Numbered from the stretch's first letter, positions 54,217-63,232 are shown. The stretch: DNA of 64,000 nucleotides from Bacteroidota bacterium (GCA_016699695.1 CP065006.1:620001-684000), one strand, 5' to 3'. Notes: generated by a model from the letters alone, not told the origin. Translations and numbers: made by a program.

Positions 54217-55827
54217 ATGAAAATGAGACCTAAAGAAAGATTTTCAAAAATTAATCCATCCAAAGAGTATTTTGATGTTGATAAACTCAAACAGAACAAT
54301 CCTGGATTATGGAAGATAATGAAAAAACAATTTGATACAGGTCGTCAAATTGTTGCGGTGCAACTTGCAAATGGGATTGATAAGCTTAATGAAAAAACAT
54401 TAAGGAACTACCTTAAGGATTATGCACGAAGATTTTTAAAATATGGCCCTAATTCATTTCCTACTTCTTTCAATGTAATAGAGCCTTTTTTTGTCTATAA
54501 TCATCCTAATTCAATAATACAACTCATTGAGGAGGAAGAATCTTATGGTCTGTCGCTCATTGATTTTTTAGATTTTGTTACTGAACCAGACTTTGATTTA
54601 GATAGTATTGATTTCTACGAAAATATTCCTGAAAATATAATATATAACTTTTCATTTACTAATGGATTTGATGAAATCAATTTTTCAAATAGTATAGGTA
54701 AAACATTTATTGTCGGGAGTTTATCATTGTCCCGACAGGGTAATGAAGTCTCGATATTAATGCAAGCAGGAGAATCATATAATAAAGAAAAGGCATCCGA
54801 ATATTTTAAAAACCATACTAGGAAAACTGTTCAAGAATCAATTAGTCCATATAAAAAATCGTTGGGGCTAGAAATTGAAGATGAAGGGGAGCCTAAAGTA
54901 ATTCATTTTAAAGGACGGGATGACCTTTGGCTGCATTCGGTTGGAATCCTATTTGATTTAGAGAAAAAAACAATTGATATCAGGCATGTTGCTAGAGATG
55001 AAAATATAATCTACCACATTGTAACAGACGATTTTAATTCTTTTTTTTCAAAAGATGATTCATTGACAAAGGAGGAAATAAAAGAATATATCGAAACCCA
55101 TCTTAAAGAACTTAGCAACTATGATGCAGTATTTGATTTTGGGAAATATTGTTTAGCTCTACCATACTATATTTTTGAGAATGAGGATAGATTAGTTGAA
55201 GTGACCTATGAAACTTCTCTTAACGTTTTAATAAAAGGTCCTTTTTCGAAAAGAGAATATGCATCTGTACCGAGTAAATATAAATTGTTTGGTAAACCTT
55301 TTTATTATTTAGAATCATCTTCTCAATCGGTTATTAAAGAAGTTGAATTAAACGATGATAGTTTTAAAGTTGAGAAAACAGGTTACTGGAAAAGGATTGG
55401 AATTGATGAAGAAGGATTTGATAAGAATGGACGAAAAATTATTGGCAAAACATGGGTTGAGAGAAACGATGTATATTATTCATGTCCAAAAGGTGTAACA
55501 AAGGTGGAAGGGACTGATTATTACGATACGGAAAATGCAGGTTATGTTTATGTTATGCGACAGCCAACTCATGAAGAGAATATTTTTAAAGTTGGTTTAA
55601 CAAAAAGAAATACAGAAAAACGACAAAAGGAATTATCTAACACAAGTTCAGCAGATAAATTCTTCGTAATAAATAGTTATTATACAAAAGATTGTATTGA
55701 AGCAGAAAAACAAATTCACGAAAAATTAAAAGATTTTAGATTGACATCAAGACGTGAGTTTTTTCGATGTGACTTAAGATTAATATTAGATATTTGTGAT
55801 AGTGTGGTAAATAAGATAAATGAATAA
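54217..55827 (+). CDS. Uncharacterised protein with C-terminal GIY-YIG (MUG113/T5orf172-like) domain
   Basis: 536 residues, no signal peptide. The last about 90 residues form a GIY-YIG-type nuclease domain of the MUG113/T5orf172 kind (GYVYVMRQP, FKVGLTKRNTEKRQKELS, EAEKQIHEKL). The N-terminal about 440 residues are not recognised and contain no ATPase or helicase motifs. The gene is A/T-rich, stands alone and ends at a cassette-like inverted repeat, which suggests a transferred accessory gene. Defence or DNA-processing roles are plausible but not shown. Confidence 0.75.
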   Translation: MKMRPKERFSKINPSKEYFDVDKLKQNNPGLWKIMKKQFDTGRQIVAVQLANGIDKLNEKTLRNYLKDYARRFLKYGPNSFPTSFNVIEPFFVYNHPNSIIQLIEEEESYGLSLIDFLDFVTEPDFDLDSIDFYENIPENIIYNFSFTNGFDEINFSNSIGKTFIVGSLSLSRQGNEVSILMQAGESYNKEKASEYFKNHTRKTVQESISPYKKSLGLEIEDEGEPKVIHFKGRDDLWLHSVGILFDLEKKTIDIRHVARDENIIYHIVTDDFNSFFSKDDSLTKEEIKEYIETHLKELSNYDAVFDFGKYCLALPYYIFENEDRLVEVTYETSLNVLIKGPFSKREYASVPSKYKLFGKPFYYLESSSQSVIKEVELNDDSFKVEKTGYWKRIGIDEEGFDKNGRKIIGKTWVERNDVYYSCPKGVTKVEGTDYYDTENAGYVYVMRQPTHEENIFKVGLTKRNTEKRQKELSNTSSADKFFVINSYYTKDCIEAEKQIHEKLKDFRLTSRREFFRCDLRLILDICDSVVNKINE

Positions 55828-55832
55828 TTACT

Positions 55833-55967
55833 CCACACAACAATATGTATAGTGCATAAGGGTTTCAGTGGTTTTCGAGCAGTATCACCCGCTTCATTTT
55901 TGGGTGCCAACTTGATAGATTTGAAGTCCGCATTCCCTTACGACACCATACACTCACCGTTGTGTGG
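55833..55967. repeat. attC-like imperfect hairpin (cassette boundary)
   Basis: The outer arms CCACACAAC (55833-55841) and GTTGTGTGG (55959-55967) pair perfectly, GTATAGTG (55847-55854) pairs with CACCATAC (55944-55951) at seven of eight positions, and TAAGGG (55857-55862) pairs with CCCTTA (55935-55940). A 72-nt spacer contains a further small hairpin. Outer AAC/GTT triplets, bulged inner boxes and location between unrelated genes resemble integron attC sites, though the R' box is not the exact consensus. Confidence 0.5.
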
Positions 55968-56010
55968 CATGCGGGCAGACGTGAAAGTTCAATAACAAAA
56001 GAAATATAAA

Positions 56011-56328
56011 ATGAATGATTTTTTAATTGCAGTAATAATTGGAATAGTAGCAGGGCTGATAGACGTTACACCAATGATAATTATGAAACTTGAAAAAGTG
56101 TCTAATATTTCAGCCTTTGTACATTATTTTGTTCTTGGATTGATAATTCCTTTTGTGAATTGGGGAATAGACCCTTGGTTAAAAGGAATTATTATTTCAT
56201 TTTTATCGGCAATACCTGTAATGATTATCGTTTACCCCAAAGATAAGAAAGCTATTATCCCAATGATAGGTTTTTCTTTAATACTTGGGGCAGGCATTGG
56301 AATAGCAGGTGCAAAATTTATTGGATAA
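56011..56328 (+). CDS. Small four-helix membrane protein
   Basis: 105 residues with four predicted membrane helices (about 3-24, 35-53, 58-78, 84-104). No family was recognised. It stands alone between cassette-like boundaries and uses A/T-rich codons like its neighbours in this block. It may be a cargo gene of a mobile array; its function is unknown. Confidence 0.7.
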   Translation: MNDFLIAVIIGIVAGLIDVTPMIIMKLEKVSNISAFVHYFVLGLIIPFVNWGIDPWLKGIIISFLSAIPVMIIVYPKDKKAIIPMIGFSLILGAGIGIAGAKFIG

Positions 56329-56472
56329 TTTTTTAGGTGTTTTAGCAAAAGATAAATAATTAAGAAAAGCTTAGTAATGATTGAGAGAGCAAAGTAAGTG
56401 GCTCGTAAATGAAACTCATTGTACACTGATTGGTTATCGCCCCGTACTCCACGCACGTCTCGCAACCATAAA

Positions 56473-56486
56473 ACGTTATGTGTGTG
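56473..56486. repeat. Cassette-boundary arm, right type
   Basis: ACGTTATGTGTGTG resembles the right arm of the 55833-55967 structure (GTTGTGTGG) and lies 15 nt before the next gene start. The matching left arm is not evident, so this copy is degenerate. Confidence 0.35.
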
Positions 56487-56501
56487 TAAAAAACAACAGA
56501 G

Positions 56502-57668
56502 ATGAAATTGAAATTTGGAATTATTTTTTTGTTAATCGTATTTTTTAACCAAGCTTTTGCCCAACCAATAGCCAGAGTTAAAAATGTAAAAATCCAATCG
56601 AAAGTATTAAATCAAGAAAGAGAAATTCTGATATATACACCTGTGGATTATGATTGGAGAACAAACGAATATTTCAATGTAATTTATGTTTTTGACAGCC
56701 AAAACAGAGAGTTTTTTGATTATACAAGTTCAATAATTTCTTTTTTAACAGATGGGAATAAATCTTTCATTGTAGTTGGAATATCTTCGCCTTACAATGA
56801 AAAACTTGACTATTCAAGAAATAACGACTTATTACCGGTTTTGGAAACTGAAAATTCAAAGAACCGATACGGAAAATATTCAGGAAATGCTGACAATTTT
56901 CTAAGTTATGTTGAATTAGAAGTTATTCCTTTTGTAAATTCAAAATACAGAACGTTGAACCAGAACATTGCAGTAGGACACTCTTTAGGAGCATCGTTTA
57001 TTTTATTTTCATTGCTTGAAAAACCAAATCTATTTCAAAATTACATTGCAATATCACCTAATTTTGAGTATGACGAGGATAAATTAAGTAAAAAACTCAC
57101 AAATTTTGACTATACAAAAATCAAAAAACCAACTTTCATTTATTTAAGCAATGCAAACGAAGGCATTGAATATTGGAAAGAGTGGAAACCAGCAAGAGAG
57201 AAAGTTTATTCGTTTTTTAAAGACTCTCTAAAAGATAAAAACATTACAGTTGAAATTGATGAATTTCCAAATAATAATCATTGGAATACATTTCCACCAA
57301 GTTTAAATAATGCATTGGAATTTTACTTTAAAAATGTTCAAAAAAAGCAAGAAAGCGAATTAAGTCAAGAAAAATATGAAGTTACAATAAGAGTAAAAGT
57401 TCCTAAAAAAGAGGATGTAATTTATATAACAGGTAATCAAGACAACTTAGGAGATTGGAACCCAAACAAAATTGAAATGAAAAAAATCACAGAATTAGAA
57501 AGAGAAATAAGTCTAAAACTTCAAAGTCCGGCTCAATTTAAATTTACGAAGGGAAATTGGGAGTCAGAATTGCAAATTGTTGGAACCTATAATAATGTAA
57601 TAATTAAGCCTGAATTAAAAAAAGAATTCATATTAGAAATCGAAAAAAATATGGATGAAAATGAATAG
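56502..57668 (+). CDS. Secreted esterase with C-terminal CBM20-like domain
   Basis: 388 residues with a signal peptide ending AFA before QPI. The first about 275 residues are an esterase-D-type alpha/beta hydrolase: FNVIYVFDSQNREFFDYTSS, nucleophile motif GHSLGAS and a likely catalytic His in NNNHWNTFPP. Residues about 290-385 match a starch-binding CBM20 domain (KKEDVIYITGNQDNLGDWNPNK). The combination suggests deacylation of a bound alpha-glucan or a similar polymer. The gene is A/T-rich and ends exactly at a cassette-boundary motif. Confidence 0.8.
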   Translation: MKLKFGIIFLLIVFFNQAFAQPIARVKNVKIQSKVLNQEREILIYTPVDYDWRTNEYFNVIYVFDSQNREFFDYTSSIISFLTDGNKSFIVVGISSPYNEKLDYSRNNDLLPVLETENSKNRYGKYSGNADNFLSYVELEVIPFVNSKYRTLNQNIAVGHSLGASFILFSLLEKPNLFQNYIAISPNFEYDEDKLSKKLTNFDYTKIKKPTFIYLSNANEGIEYWKEWKPAREKVYSFFKDSLKDKNITVEIDEFPNNNHWNTFPPSLNNALEFYFKNVQKKQESELSQEKYEVTIRVKVPKKEDVIYITGNQDNLGDWNPNKIEMKKITELEREISLKLQSPAQFKFTKGNWESELQIVGTYNNVIIKPELKKEFILEIEKNMDENE

Positions 57669-57706
57669 CCACACACAACACATGGCATAGTGCATGAGGG
57701 TTTAGC
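57669..57706. repeat. Cassette-boundary motif, left type
   Basis: This 38-nt stretch begins directly after the esterase stop codon with CCACACACAACAC and continues GGCATAGTGCATGAGGGTTT, matching the left part of the 55833 structure (GTATAGTGCATAAGGGTTT). No right arm is seen before the next gene. Confidence 0.5.
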
Positions 57707-57756
57707 TGAAATAGTTTTGATTTAATCTGACAATTAAATCTTTTATTTATACACTT

Positions 57757-58533
57757 ATGAAAATAAAATATTGGTTCATTTTTTTAATTCTTATCGTGTT
57801 TTCGAGTATTTTATTCATCAATACCAGTTGCGATAAATCTGAGGAATTATCTTTAGAAAATGGATTTATCGAAAACTTCGATGGAAACTCGATAAATGAT
57901 TCCATATGGCATGTAGCAACCTGGACTGAACATGGTGGAAAAACAGGAACTGAAAGATGTTATGCTTCAGATGGCTATTTGAATATGGTTTTTATCAATG
58001 ACCCTAATAACGGATATTTAAGCTCCGCTATCCAAACCAGAAAGGAATTCTCATACGGTAGGTGGGAAGCCAGGCTAAAACCACCCAAAGAAGCTGGAGT
58101 TTGTGCTTCTTTTTATACAATTGATTGGGATGATATTAGTACTCCTGCCTCATCAAGCGATGGAACCAAGGAAGAAATAGATATCGAATTTCTCACATTT
58201 GCTTTTGGAGCAAATACAGGAAAAGTGCATTTTGCAGTTCATAAATCGGGCTCCACTAGTTTTGATACAAATCCTGATGTTGATTTAAATTTTAACCCAT
58301 CAGATGATTTTCATATTTGGGGATTTGAAATTACTCCTAATCATATTGAATGGTTTGTCGATAACCAGGTGCTTTTGACCTATAATTATACAGAATCCAA
58401 TATAAATATTAGTTCTAATTATCAGTTAAAATTGAACTTGTGGTCTTCAACAAATTGGGTAAATGGGCCTCCAACAGCTAATGTAGAATGCCTCTATCAA
58501 ATTGACTGGATAAAATTTACACCCTTGAATTGA
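57757..58533 (+). CDS. GH16 lipoprotein, lichenase-like beta-glucanase
   Basis: 258 residues with lipobox NTSC followed by DKSEEL, suggesting surface or outer-membrane anchoring. The jelly-roll domain shows FIENFDGNSINDSIWHVATW, YGRWEARLKPPKEAGVCASF and the catalytic motif EIDIEF with E140, D142 and E144 all present, the lichenase type of GH16. Expected activity is endo-cleavage of beta-1,3- or mixed-linked beta-1,3-1,4-glucan. It is not part of the large PUL and has no SusCD nearby. Confidence 0.88.
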   Translation: MKIKYWFIFLILIVFSSILFINTSCDKSEELSLENGFIENFDGNSINDSIWHVATWTEHGGKTGTERCYASDGYLNMVFINDPNNGYLSSAIQTRKEFSYGRWEARLKPPKEAGVCASFYTIDWDDISTPASSSDGTKEEIDIEFLTFAFGANTGKVHFAVHKSGSTSFDTNPDVDLNFNPSDDFHIWGFEITPNHIEWFVDNQVLLTYNYTESNINISSNYQLKLNLWSSTNWVNGPPTANVECLYQIDWIKFTPLN

Positions 58534-58673
58534 TTTCCCCCTCTAGCGCCGATTTTCAAACGAAAATACAAAACTTTGCCCCTGCTGGTTAGTTTTCCTT
58601 TATCAACCAACAAATGATATTGAAATAGTTAAGACTCATGCCCAGATCACAAGATAGTATCATTTCCCGCTTT

Positions 58674-59135
58674 TCAAATAGCGTAGCTCAGCACTTTGGG
58701 ATTTACAAGCCTTTCGAAATCGGCAAACGACATGCGGATCAGTTCTGTGTGCGAACCGGCATTAAAGACAATGTCGCTGTTACGGGCAAGCTTTTCAGCT
58801 ACATACACATCCATATTCCAGAGGTTTCCGAAGGGTGGCATAGCTCCTACTTCGCATTCCGGAAAACGAAACTGAAATTCCTGTTCGTGAGCCAGGGCAA
58901 TATCCTCGGTACCCACCACCTTAGCCAATTGTTTAAAATTTACCTTGTAGGTAGCAGGCAGAACCGCCATGGCAAGTTTATTTTTAACTCTTATAATCAC
59001 TGTTTTTGCCAACTCATAGCCACTGATATGCACCGAAGCTGCTATTTCCTGGGCTGTAAAGGCCATGGAGTGAGTGATTACATAATATTTAATCCCCTGG
59101 TTGTCGAGGAATTCCTTAATTCTTTTTGCAGGCAT
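58674..59135 (-). CDS. YbaK/EbsC-family aminoacyl-tRNA deacylase
   Basis: 153 residues of one YbaK/ProX editing domain: YYVITHSMAFTAQEIAASVH, KTVIIRVKNKLAMAVLPAT and DVYVAEKLARNSDIVFNAGSHTELIRMSFADFERL. These proteins hydrolyse misacylated tRNAs such as Cys- or Ala-tRNA(Pro) in trans. The gene is alone on the minus strand. Which mischarged tRNA it edits is not readable here. Confidence 0.85.
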   Translation of the reverse strand: MPAKRIKEFLDNQGIKYYVITHSMAFTAQEIAASVHISGYELAKTVIIRVKNKLAMAVLPATYKVNFKQLAKVVGTEDIALAHEQEFQFRFPECEVGAMPPFGNLWNMDVYVAEKLARNSDIVFNAGSHTELIRMSFADFERLVNPKVLSYAI

Positions 59136-59494
59136 ACTAACCTCCTTTTCTGTCCTTGAGTTTCAAGTTTAAATACTATTTTTCAAGAACTCAAATCCGG
59201 TTTTTTTTGATGAACTTTTTCCAGTTTCAAAACAGAAATTAAAACTGTTGTTGCGATTAAAAGGTGAGAGGAAGTAAAAACTTTTCAACAGAATGCCAAT
59301 CGATGGCATGAACAAGCGTGCGTATTTAAAAACGCTGAAGTAGCCAGACGGTGATAGTAAATTTATTGAAATATCCGTCCAAAACCAAGGAATAAAGTAG
59401 ATAAAAACAGAGTGGGTTGATATTTATGCCAATGGCAAATCGAACCATTTTTTGTACTTTTAATCCACTATCGAAAGAAAACAAACCAGTCCGT
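59136..59494. other. Intergenic region
   Basis: Upstream of the YbaK-type gene there is a short inverted repeat TTGAGTT/AACTCAA, both arms within about 59155-59195. Nothing else was recognised in these 359 nt. Confidence 0.5.
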
Positions 59495-59836
59495 ATGAAA
59501 ATCAACATCGATAACATCTATTTTCATGTTTTGAGCAATACAAAAAACGGAGAATTGCAAGCCGATACCGTGTTTCATTACCATCAGAAAGATAACCTGG
59601 TGTGGGCTGATTATTACGGAGGTGGTATTGTAAAGGGACAGCTATTGGGTAAAGTGGTAAACGATGAGTACCTCGAGTTTATTTATCAGCACATCAACAC
59701 CGGCTTTGAGTTAATGACGGGCAATTGTCGTTCTTATCCTTCCGAACCCATTAACGGCAAACGCGTGTTCAAAGAATACTGGAAATGGACCTGCCGCGAT
59801 TATAGCGAAGGAGAATCGGAAATTATTGAAGTATAA
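59495..59836 (+). CDS. Small conserved protein, often labelled N-acetylglutamate synthase in Bacteroidota
   Basis: 113 residues from the ATG at 59495, chosen because an upstream in-frame ATG at 59417 adds a poorly conserved-looking 26 residues. The sequence (FHYHQKDNLVWADYYGGGIV, GQLLGKVV, EPINGKRVFKEYWKWTC) resembles a family that databases often call N-acetylglutamate synthase, but it lacks a GNAT acetyl-CoA motif, so the label is doubtful. It looks like a small beta-rich protein. Confidence 0.6.
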   Translation: MKINIDNIYFHVLSNTKNGELQADTVFHYHQKDNLVWADYYGGGIVKGQLLGKVVNDEYLEFIYQHINTGFELMTGNCRSYPSEPINGKRVFKEYWKWTCRDYSEGESEIIEV

Positions 59837-59918
59837 ACGGGAATTTGGCTTTTATTTTAACCAGATAATAAACCAAATGATTGTTTGATGGTTTCATAAG
59901 TGTAAAATAAATACATCT

Positions 59919-60386
59919 ATGAAAACTTTAAAACTTTTGGCAATCTCCGCTATGCTCATCGCAGCTCTATTCACTTTTAACAACCGGGCCTATGCCCACT
60001 GCGAAATCCCTTGTGGTATATATGGCGATTCTCTGCGCATTTCGTTAATGTATGAGCACATTAAAACAATTGAAAAATCGATGTCGCAGATTCAGGAACT
60101 TTCCAAAGCTGCTGTGATTGATTACAACCAACTGACACGCTGGGTAATCAACAAAGAGGAACATGCTACCCAACTTCAGGACATTGTAAGTCAGTATTTT
60201 CTGCACCAGCGGTTAAAGCCTACTGATATTTCCAACACTGAGGCTTATAACAAATACATCCAACAGCTTACCCTGCTGCATCAATTGCTGGTATATGCCA
60301 TGAAGAGCAAACAAACCACCGACCTTGCCATTATCGATAAAATGCGCGATACTGTGCATAGTTTCGAGCATGCTTACTTTGAATAA
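59919..60386 (+). CDS. sodN: Exported nickel superoxide dismutase
   Basis: 155 residues. Residues 1-26 are a Sec signal peptide ending AYA, and position 27 starts HCEIPCGIY, the nickel hook HCxxPCGxY. Cleavage after Ala26 would expose His1, with Cys2 and Cys6 as thiolate ligands and Tyr9 near the active site. The rest is a four-helix domain of about 129 residues with QLTRWVINKEEHA. The enzyme would dismutate superoxide in the periplasm. The separate maturation protease SodX of Streptomyces is not encoded nearby, so signal peptidase may do the maturation cut. Confidence 0.93.
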   Translation: MKTLKLLAISAMLIAALFTFNNRAYAHCEIPCGIYGDSLRISLMYEHIKTIEKSMSQIQELSKAAVIDYNQLTRWVINKEEHATQLQDIVSQYFLHQRLKPTDISNTEAYNKYIQQLTLLHQLLVYAMKSKQTTDLAIIDKMRDTVHSFEHAYFE

Positions 60387-60412
60387 GGTAAAGGGAAATT
60401 TTCCAATAACCA

Positions 60413-62557
60413 TTAAAGCTGGAACCCTATCACCAGAATATCATCGATTTGTGGTCCGCCAGCCTTCCATTCCTCGAGGTGTTTTTCGAGAAGGATTTTT
60501 TGTTCCTGCATGGGCAATTTATGGATTTTAAGAAGTAAATCGCGGAAATTCTTCACCATTAATTTTTGCTTGGTCACCCCATGAGTCTGGTCGGCATAAC
60601 CATCGGAAAACATATAGAAACGGTCGTTAGGTAATATCTCGATGGTATTATTGGTAAACTCCCTTTCGCGTAAGTATACTGCAACGGGCTGCCGGTCGCC
60701 TTTATGTATGAGGATTTCATCGTTACGAATGAGGTACAATGGCGAATAGGCTCCAGAAAACTCCAGGGTGTTGTTTTGTGTGTTGATAATGCACAAAGCC
60801 ATGTCCATGCCTTCTTTTTGAAGTGCATCTTCGTCGTATTGATGCAAGGATTGTTTAATTTTTTCGCGTAAAAATTCGAGCATTTTAGCGGGAGTGTTCA
60901 CCTCTGGCAGCCTGCTAATTTCGGCTAAAAATGCCATACCCAGCATGCTCATAAATGCGCCTGGCACTCCATGCCCTGTGCAGTCGGCCGCTACAATAAT
61001 TATTTTCTCGTCTTTAACCGAAAACCAGTAAAAGTCGCCACTTACAATATCACGCGGTTCGTAGAGTATAAAATGATCTTTAAAGTGCCCTATAAACTTA
61101 TTGTTCGATGGCAACACCGCACGTTGAATACGCTGGGCATAGTTAATGCTGTCGGTAATTACCTGTTTTTGCTTCATCACCAGATGATGCTGTTTTTCGA
61201 TGTTGTCGCGCTGGGTGCTTATCTCTTCATTTTGCTCAACCAACAACAGGTTTTGATCAGTAATTTCCTGCGTACGCTCTACAATGGTTTGCTCGAGGTT
61301 CTGGTTGATTTCTTCGAGGTCGCTGGCAAGTTTACGGGTTTCGTCGAACATTTGATGAAACTGGTAGCTGAGCATATAAGCCTGGCTAACAATAAAGATG
61401 ATAAAACCATAGGTGATAATAAAACCTGTTTGAATCACCCCATTCACATAGAGCACATCGTTTACAATCGTTCCAATTAAAATAACCAGGCCCAAAACAA
61501 TGTAGCGGGCGGCACGATTGCCATTGAACAAAGCTTTAAAAACAATAAACAAAGCATAGCCTGCTGCCATTAACATACTTACCTGATAGTAAATTAATAA
61601 ACTGGTAAACACATCTACAGAAGCAAACAGCACCACAATGGCAGATAAAGTATTAAAGAACAAGACAATCCACGTAAATTTCTTGTATCGGTATCCTTTA
61701 AAAACATCGTTAATGAAAAGCATAAAAGTAATCGCACCAAACATTAAGGTCAGGTATTCCAGTCTTACCAGTATGAGCCAGTTAAACGATGGGATAAGTC
61801 TTAACAAATAGATTTCGTTGACCAGCAGGGCACGCATACCTAATACCACGCAAAAAATTGCAAAATATCCTGCCGATTTAAATTGTCGGTTCAAATGAAA
61901 TAACCCAAGATGATAAAAGGCAAAAATACTGATGCAGCCCAGTAAGAGCAGTAGCAATTCGATCTGAGCGCTCCAGCTGTTCTGGATATCCTGGGCTTTT
62001 CCGATGGTAGTGAGGTTGTTGTTAATACCTCCTTTGCAATAGTTATAATTCGAAACCTGAATAATCACATCAAAAGTATCTGCCGGCGCCTGAAAAATTA
62101 CCACACCAGTAGTATAGCCGGGTTCATTTAAATTTTTGATTTCCGAAACTTCGCCTGCACCATTGATAAGTTTATCGTTTATATAAGCCCTAAAGGCCGT
62201 GTTGATGCTGCCAAACTTTATTGCCATTGGCTCACTGTGGTCATCAAGAAAAACCCTGATTCGATAAGTGGCATATCCATGGCCAGGTAAAAATACACTG
62301 TCATGCTGAAGGGTATTCCATACAGCCGGAACTTTCAAAAAGTGGGTAGGGTTTAAGTTGGGGTTGCTAAAATCTTCATGTTCGAGAAGTTGATGCCAAT
62401 AAAACTCCCATTCGCCTGATAAACTAATCTCAGGGTGAACCTCCAACACACCGCCCCGTAAATCGAGGATTCCCTTTTGTATGCCTGGAGCTGTTGCTGC
62501 CAGCAAAGCATGTGAAAAAAGAACAGCGGAAAGAATGAGGAACAAATGTCGTTTCAT
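60413..62557 (-). CDS. 7TMR-DISM receptor with SpoIIE/PP2C phosphatase domain
   Basis: 714 residues with a signal peptide, an extracellular beta-jelly-roll region (about 30-175, LSGEWEFYWHQLL, YATYRIRVFL), seven membrane helices (about 195-390), a coiled coil (about 395-460) and a C-terminal SpoIIE phosphatase (about 475-714: GDFYWFSVKDEKIIIVAADC, TGHGVPGAFMSMLG, DRFYMFSDGYADQ). It senses an external ligand and dephosphorylates a STAS-type partner; the STAS protein at 47499-47837 is a candidate. It is convergent with sodN, with 26 nt between the stop codons. Confidence 0.9.
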   Translation of the reverse strand: MKRHLFLILSAVLFSHALLAATAPGIQKGILDLRGGVLEVHPEISLSGEWEFYWHQLLEHEDFSNPNLNPTHFLKVPAVWNTLQHDSVFLPGHGYATYRIRVFLDDHSEPMAIKFGSINTAFRAYINDKLINGAGEVSEIKNLNEPGYTTGVVIFQAPADTFDVIIQVSNYNYCKGGINNNLTTIGKAQDIQNSWSAQIELLLLLLGCISIFAFYHLGLFHLNRQFKSAGYFAIFCVVLGMRALLVNEIYLLRLIPSFNWLILVRLEYLTLMFGAITFMLFINDVFKGYRYKKFTWIVLFFNTLSAIVVLFASVDVFTSLLIYYQVSMLMAAGYALFIVFKALFNGNRAARYIVLGLVILIGTIVNDVLYVNGVIQTGFIITYGFIIFIVSQAYMLSYQFHQMFDETRKLASDLEEINQNLEQTIVERTQEITDQNLLLVEQNEEISTQRDNIEKQHHLVMKQKQVITDSINYAQRIQRAVLPSNNKFIGHFKDHFILYEPRDIVSGDFYWFSVKDEKIIIVAADCTGHGVPGAFMSMLGMAFLAEISRLPEVNTPAKMLEFLREKIKQSLHQYDEDALQKEGMDMALCIINTQNNTLEFSGAYSPLYLIRNDEILIHKGDRQPVAVYLREREFTNNTIEILPNDRFYMFSDGYADQTHGVTKQKLMVKNFRDLLLKIHKLPMQEQKILLEKHLEEWKAGGPQIDDILVIGFQL

Positions 62558-62679
62558 AAAAGGTGTAAGCTATACGAAAATTCTACAGTATACTTATTCG
62601 GCGACTTTAAGTTAACTGAATTTTTCGTTTTTTTCAATAAATAATTTCGAATACCTTTCTGCCTGACCTTTACTAAAAA

Positions 62680-63090
62680 ATGATGAACAATCAACTCATT
62701 GACTTACTAATCGAAAAAGCCCGCGCAGCCTCGAGAAATTCCTATTCGGTATACAGTAAATTTCCGGTTGGTGCAGCCTTTATCAATCACCAGGGCGAGG
62801 TGTTTTCGGGCTGCAATGTCGAAAATATTTCGTTCGGACTTACCATGTGTGCTGAACGAACTGCAATCTTCAGCAGTATTGCCCAAGGAAATAAGTCTAT
62901 TGATACAATGGTAATTTACACACCAACCCAGGCTCCTACCTACCCCTGTGGAGCCTGCCGGCAGGTAATTGCAGAGTTTAATCCGCAGGCACGAATAATT
63001 TGTGTGTGCAACACTTCAGAAAGGGTCGACACTACTCTCGATAAGCTGCTTCCATCGCCAAGTTTACCGGTTGACCTTAAGTTGAAATAA
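62680..63090 (+). CDS. cdd: Cytidine deaminase
   Basis: 136 residues, the size of tetrameric cytidine deaminases. The zinc site is complete: C57 and the catalytic E59 in MCAERTAI, and C90 and C93 in PCGACRQ. It deaminates cytidine and deoxycytidine to uridine forms in pyrimidine salvage. The start at 62680 is followed by a second ATG at 62683; either may be used. Confidence 0.95.
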   Translation: MMNNQLIDLLIEKARAASRNSYSVYSKFPVGAAFINHQGEVFSGCNVENISFGLTMCAERTAIFSSIAQGNKSIDTMVIYTPTQAPTYPCGACRQVIAEFNPQARIICVCNTSERVDTTLDKLLPSPSLPVDLKLK

Positions 63091-63201
63091 TTCTTGCACG
63101 GGCATTTTGCCTCGAAATTGAAAATACCTTATCTTGAGCATTATAAAAGAGTTAGCAAAAATGCCATGAAAGCATCTCTTATTAAAATAAACCCTACAAA
63201 T

Positions 63202-63232
63202 TTACCATTTTGGTAACTTTATATTATCTTTG
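63202..63232 (+). promoter_or_regulatory. higBA promoter and palindromic operator
   Basis: A perfect palindrome TTACCA-TTT-TGGTAA occupies 63202-63216, directly upstream of TATCTTTG (63225-63232), a match to the Bacteroidota -7 box TAnnTTTG. A TTTA 20 nt further upstream can serve as the -33 element. The palindrome lies between the two boxes, an ideal site for HigA autorepression. The higB start is 24 nt downstream. Confidence 0.55.

Noticed and set aside
55833..55967. CRISPR array interpretation of the repeats in the accessory block
   Set aside because: The repeats are few, kilobases apart, imperfect and palindromic with coding genes between them; there are no regular spacers or cas genes.
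58638..59159. 173-codon plus-strand frame opposite the YbaK-type gene
   Set aside because: Antisense shadow; the minus-strand frame has clear YbaK-family motifs.
59495..59836. N-acetylglutamate synthase function for the small protein
   Set aside because: It lacks the acetyl-CoA binding motif of GNAT enzymes, so the common database label is not supported.
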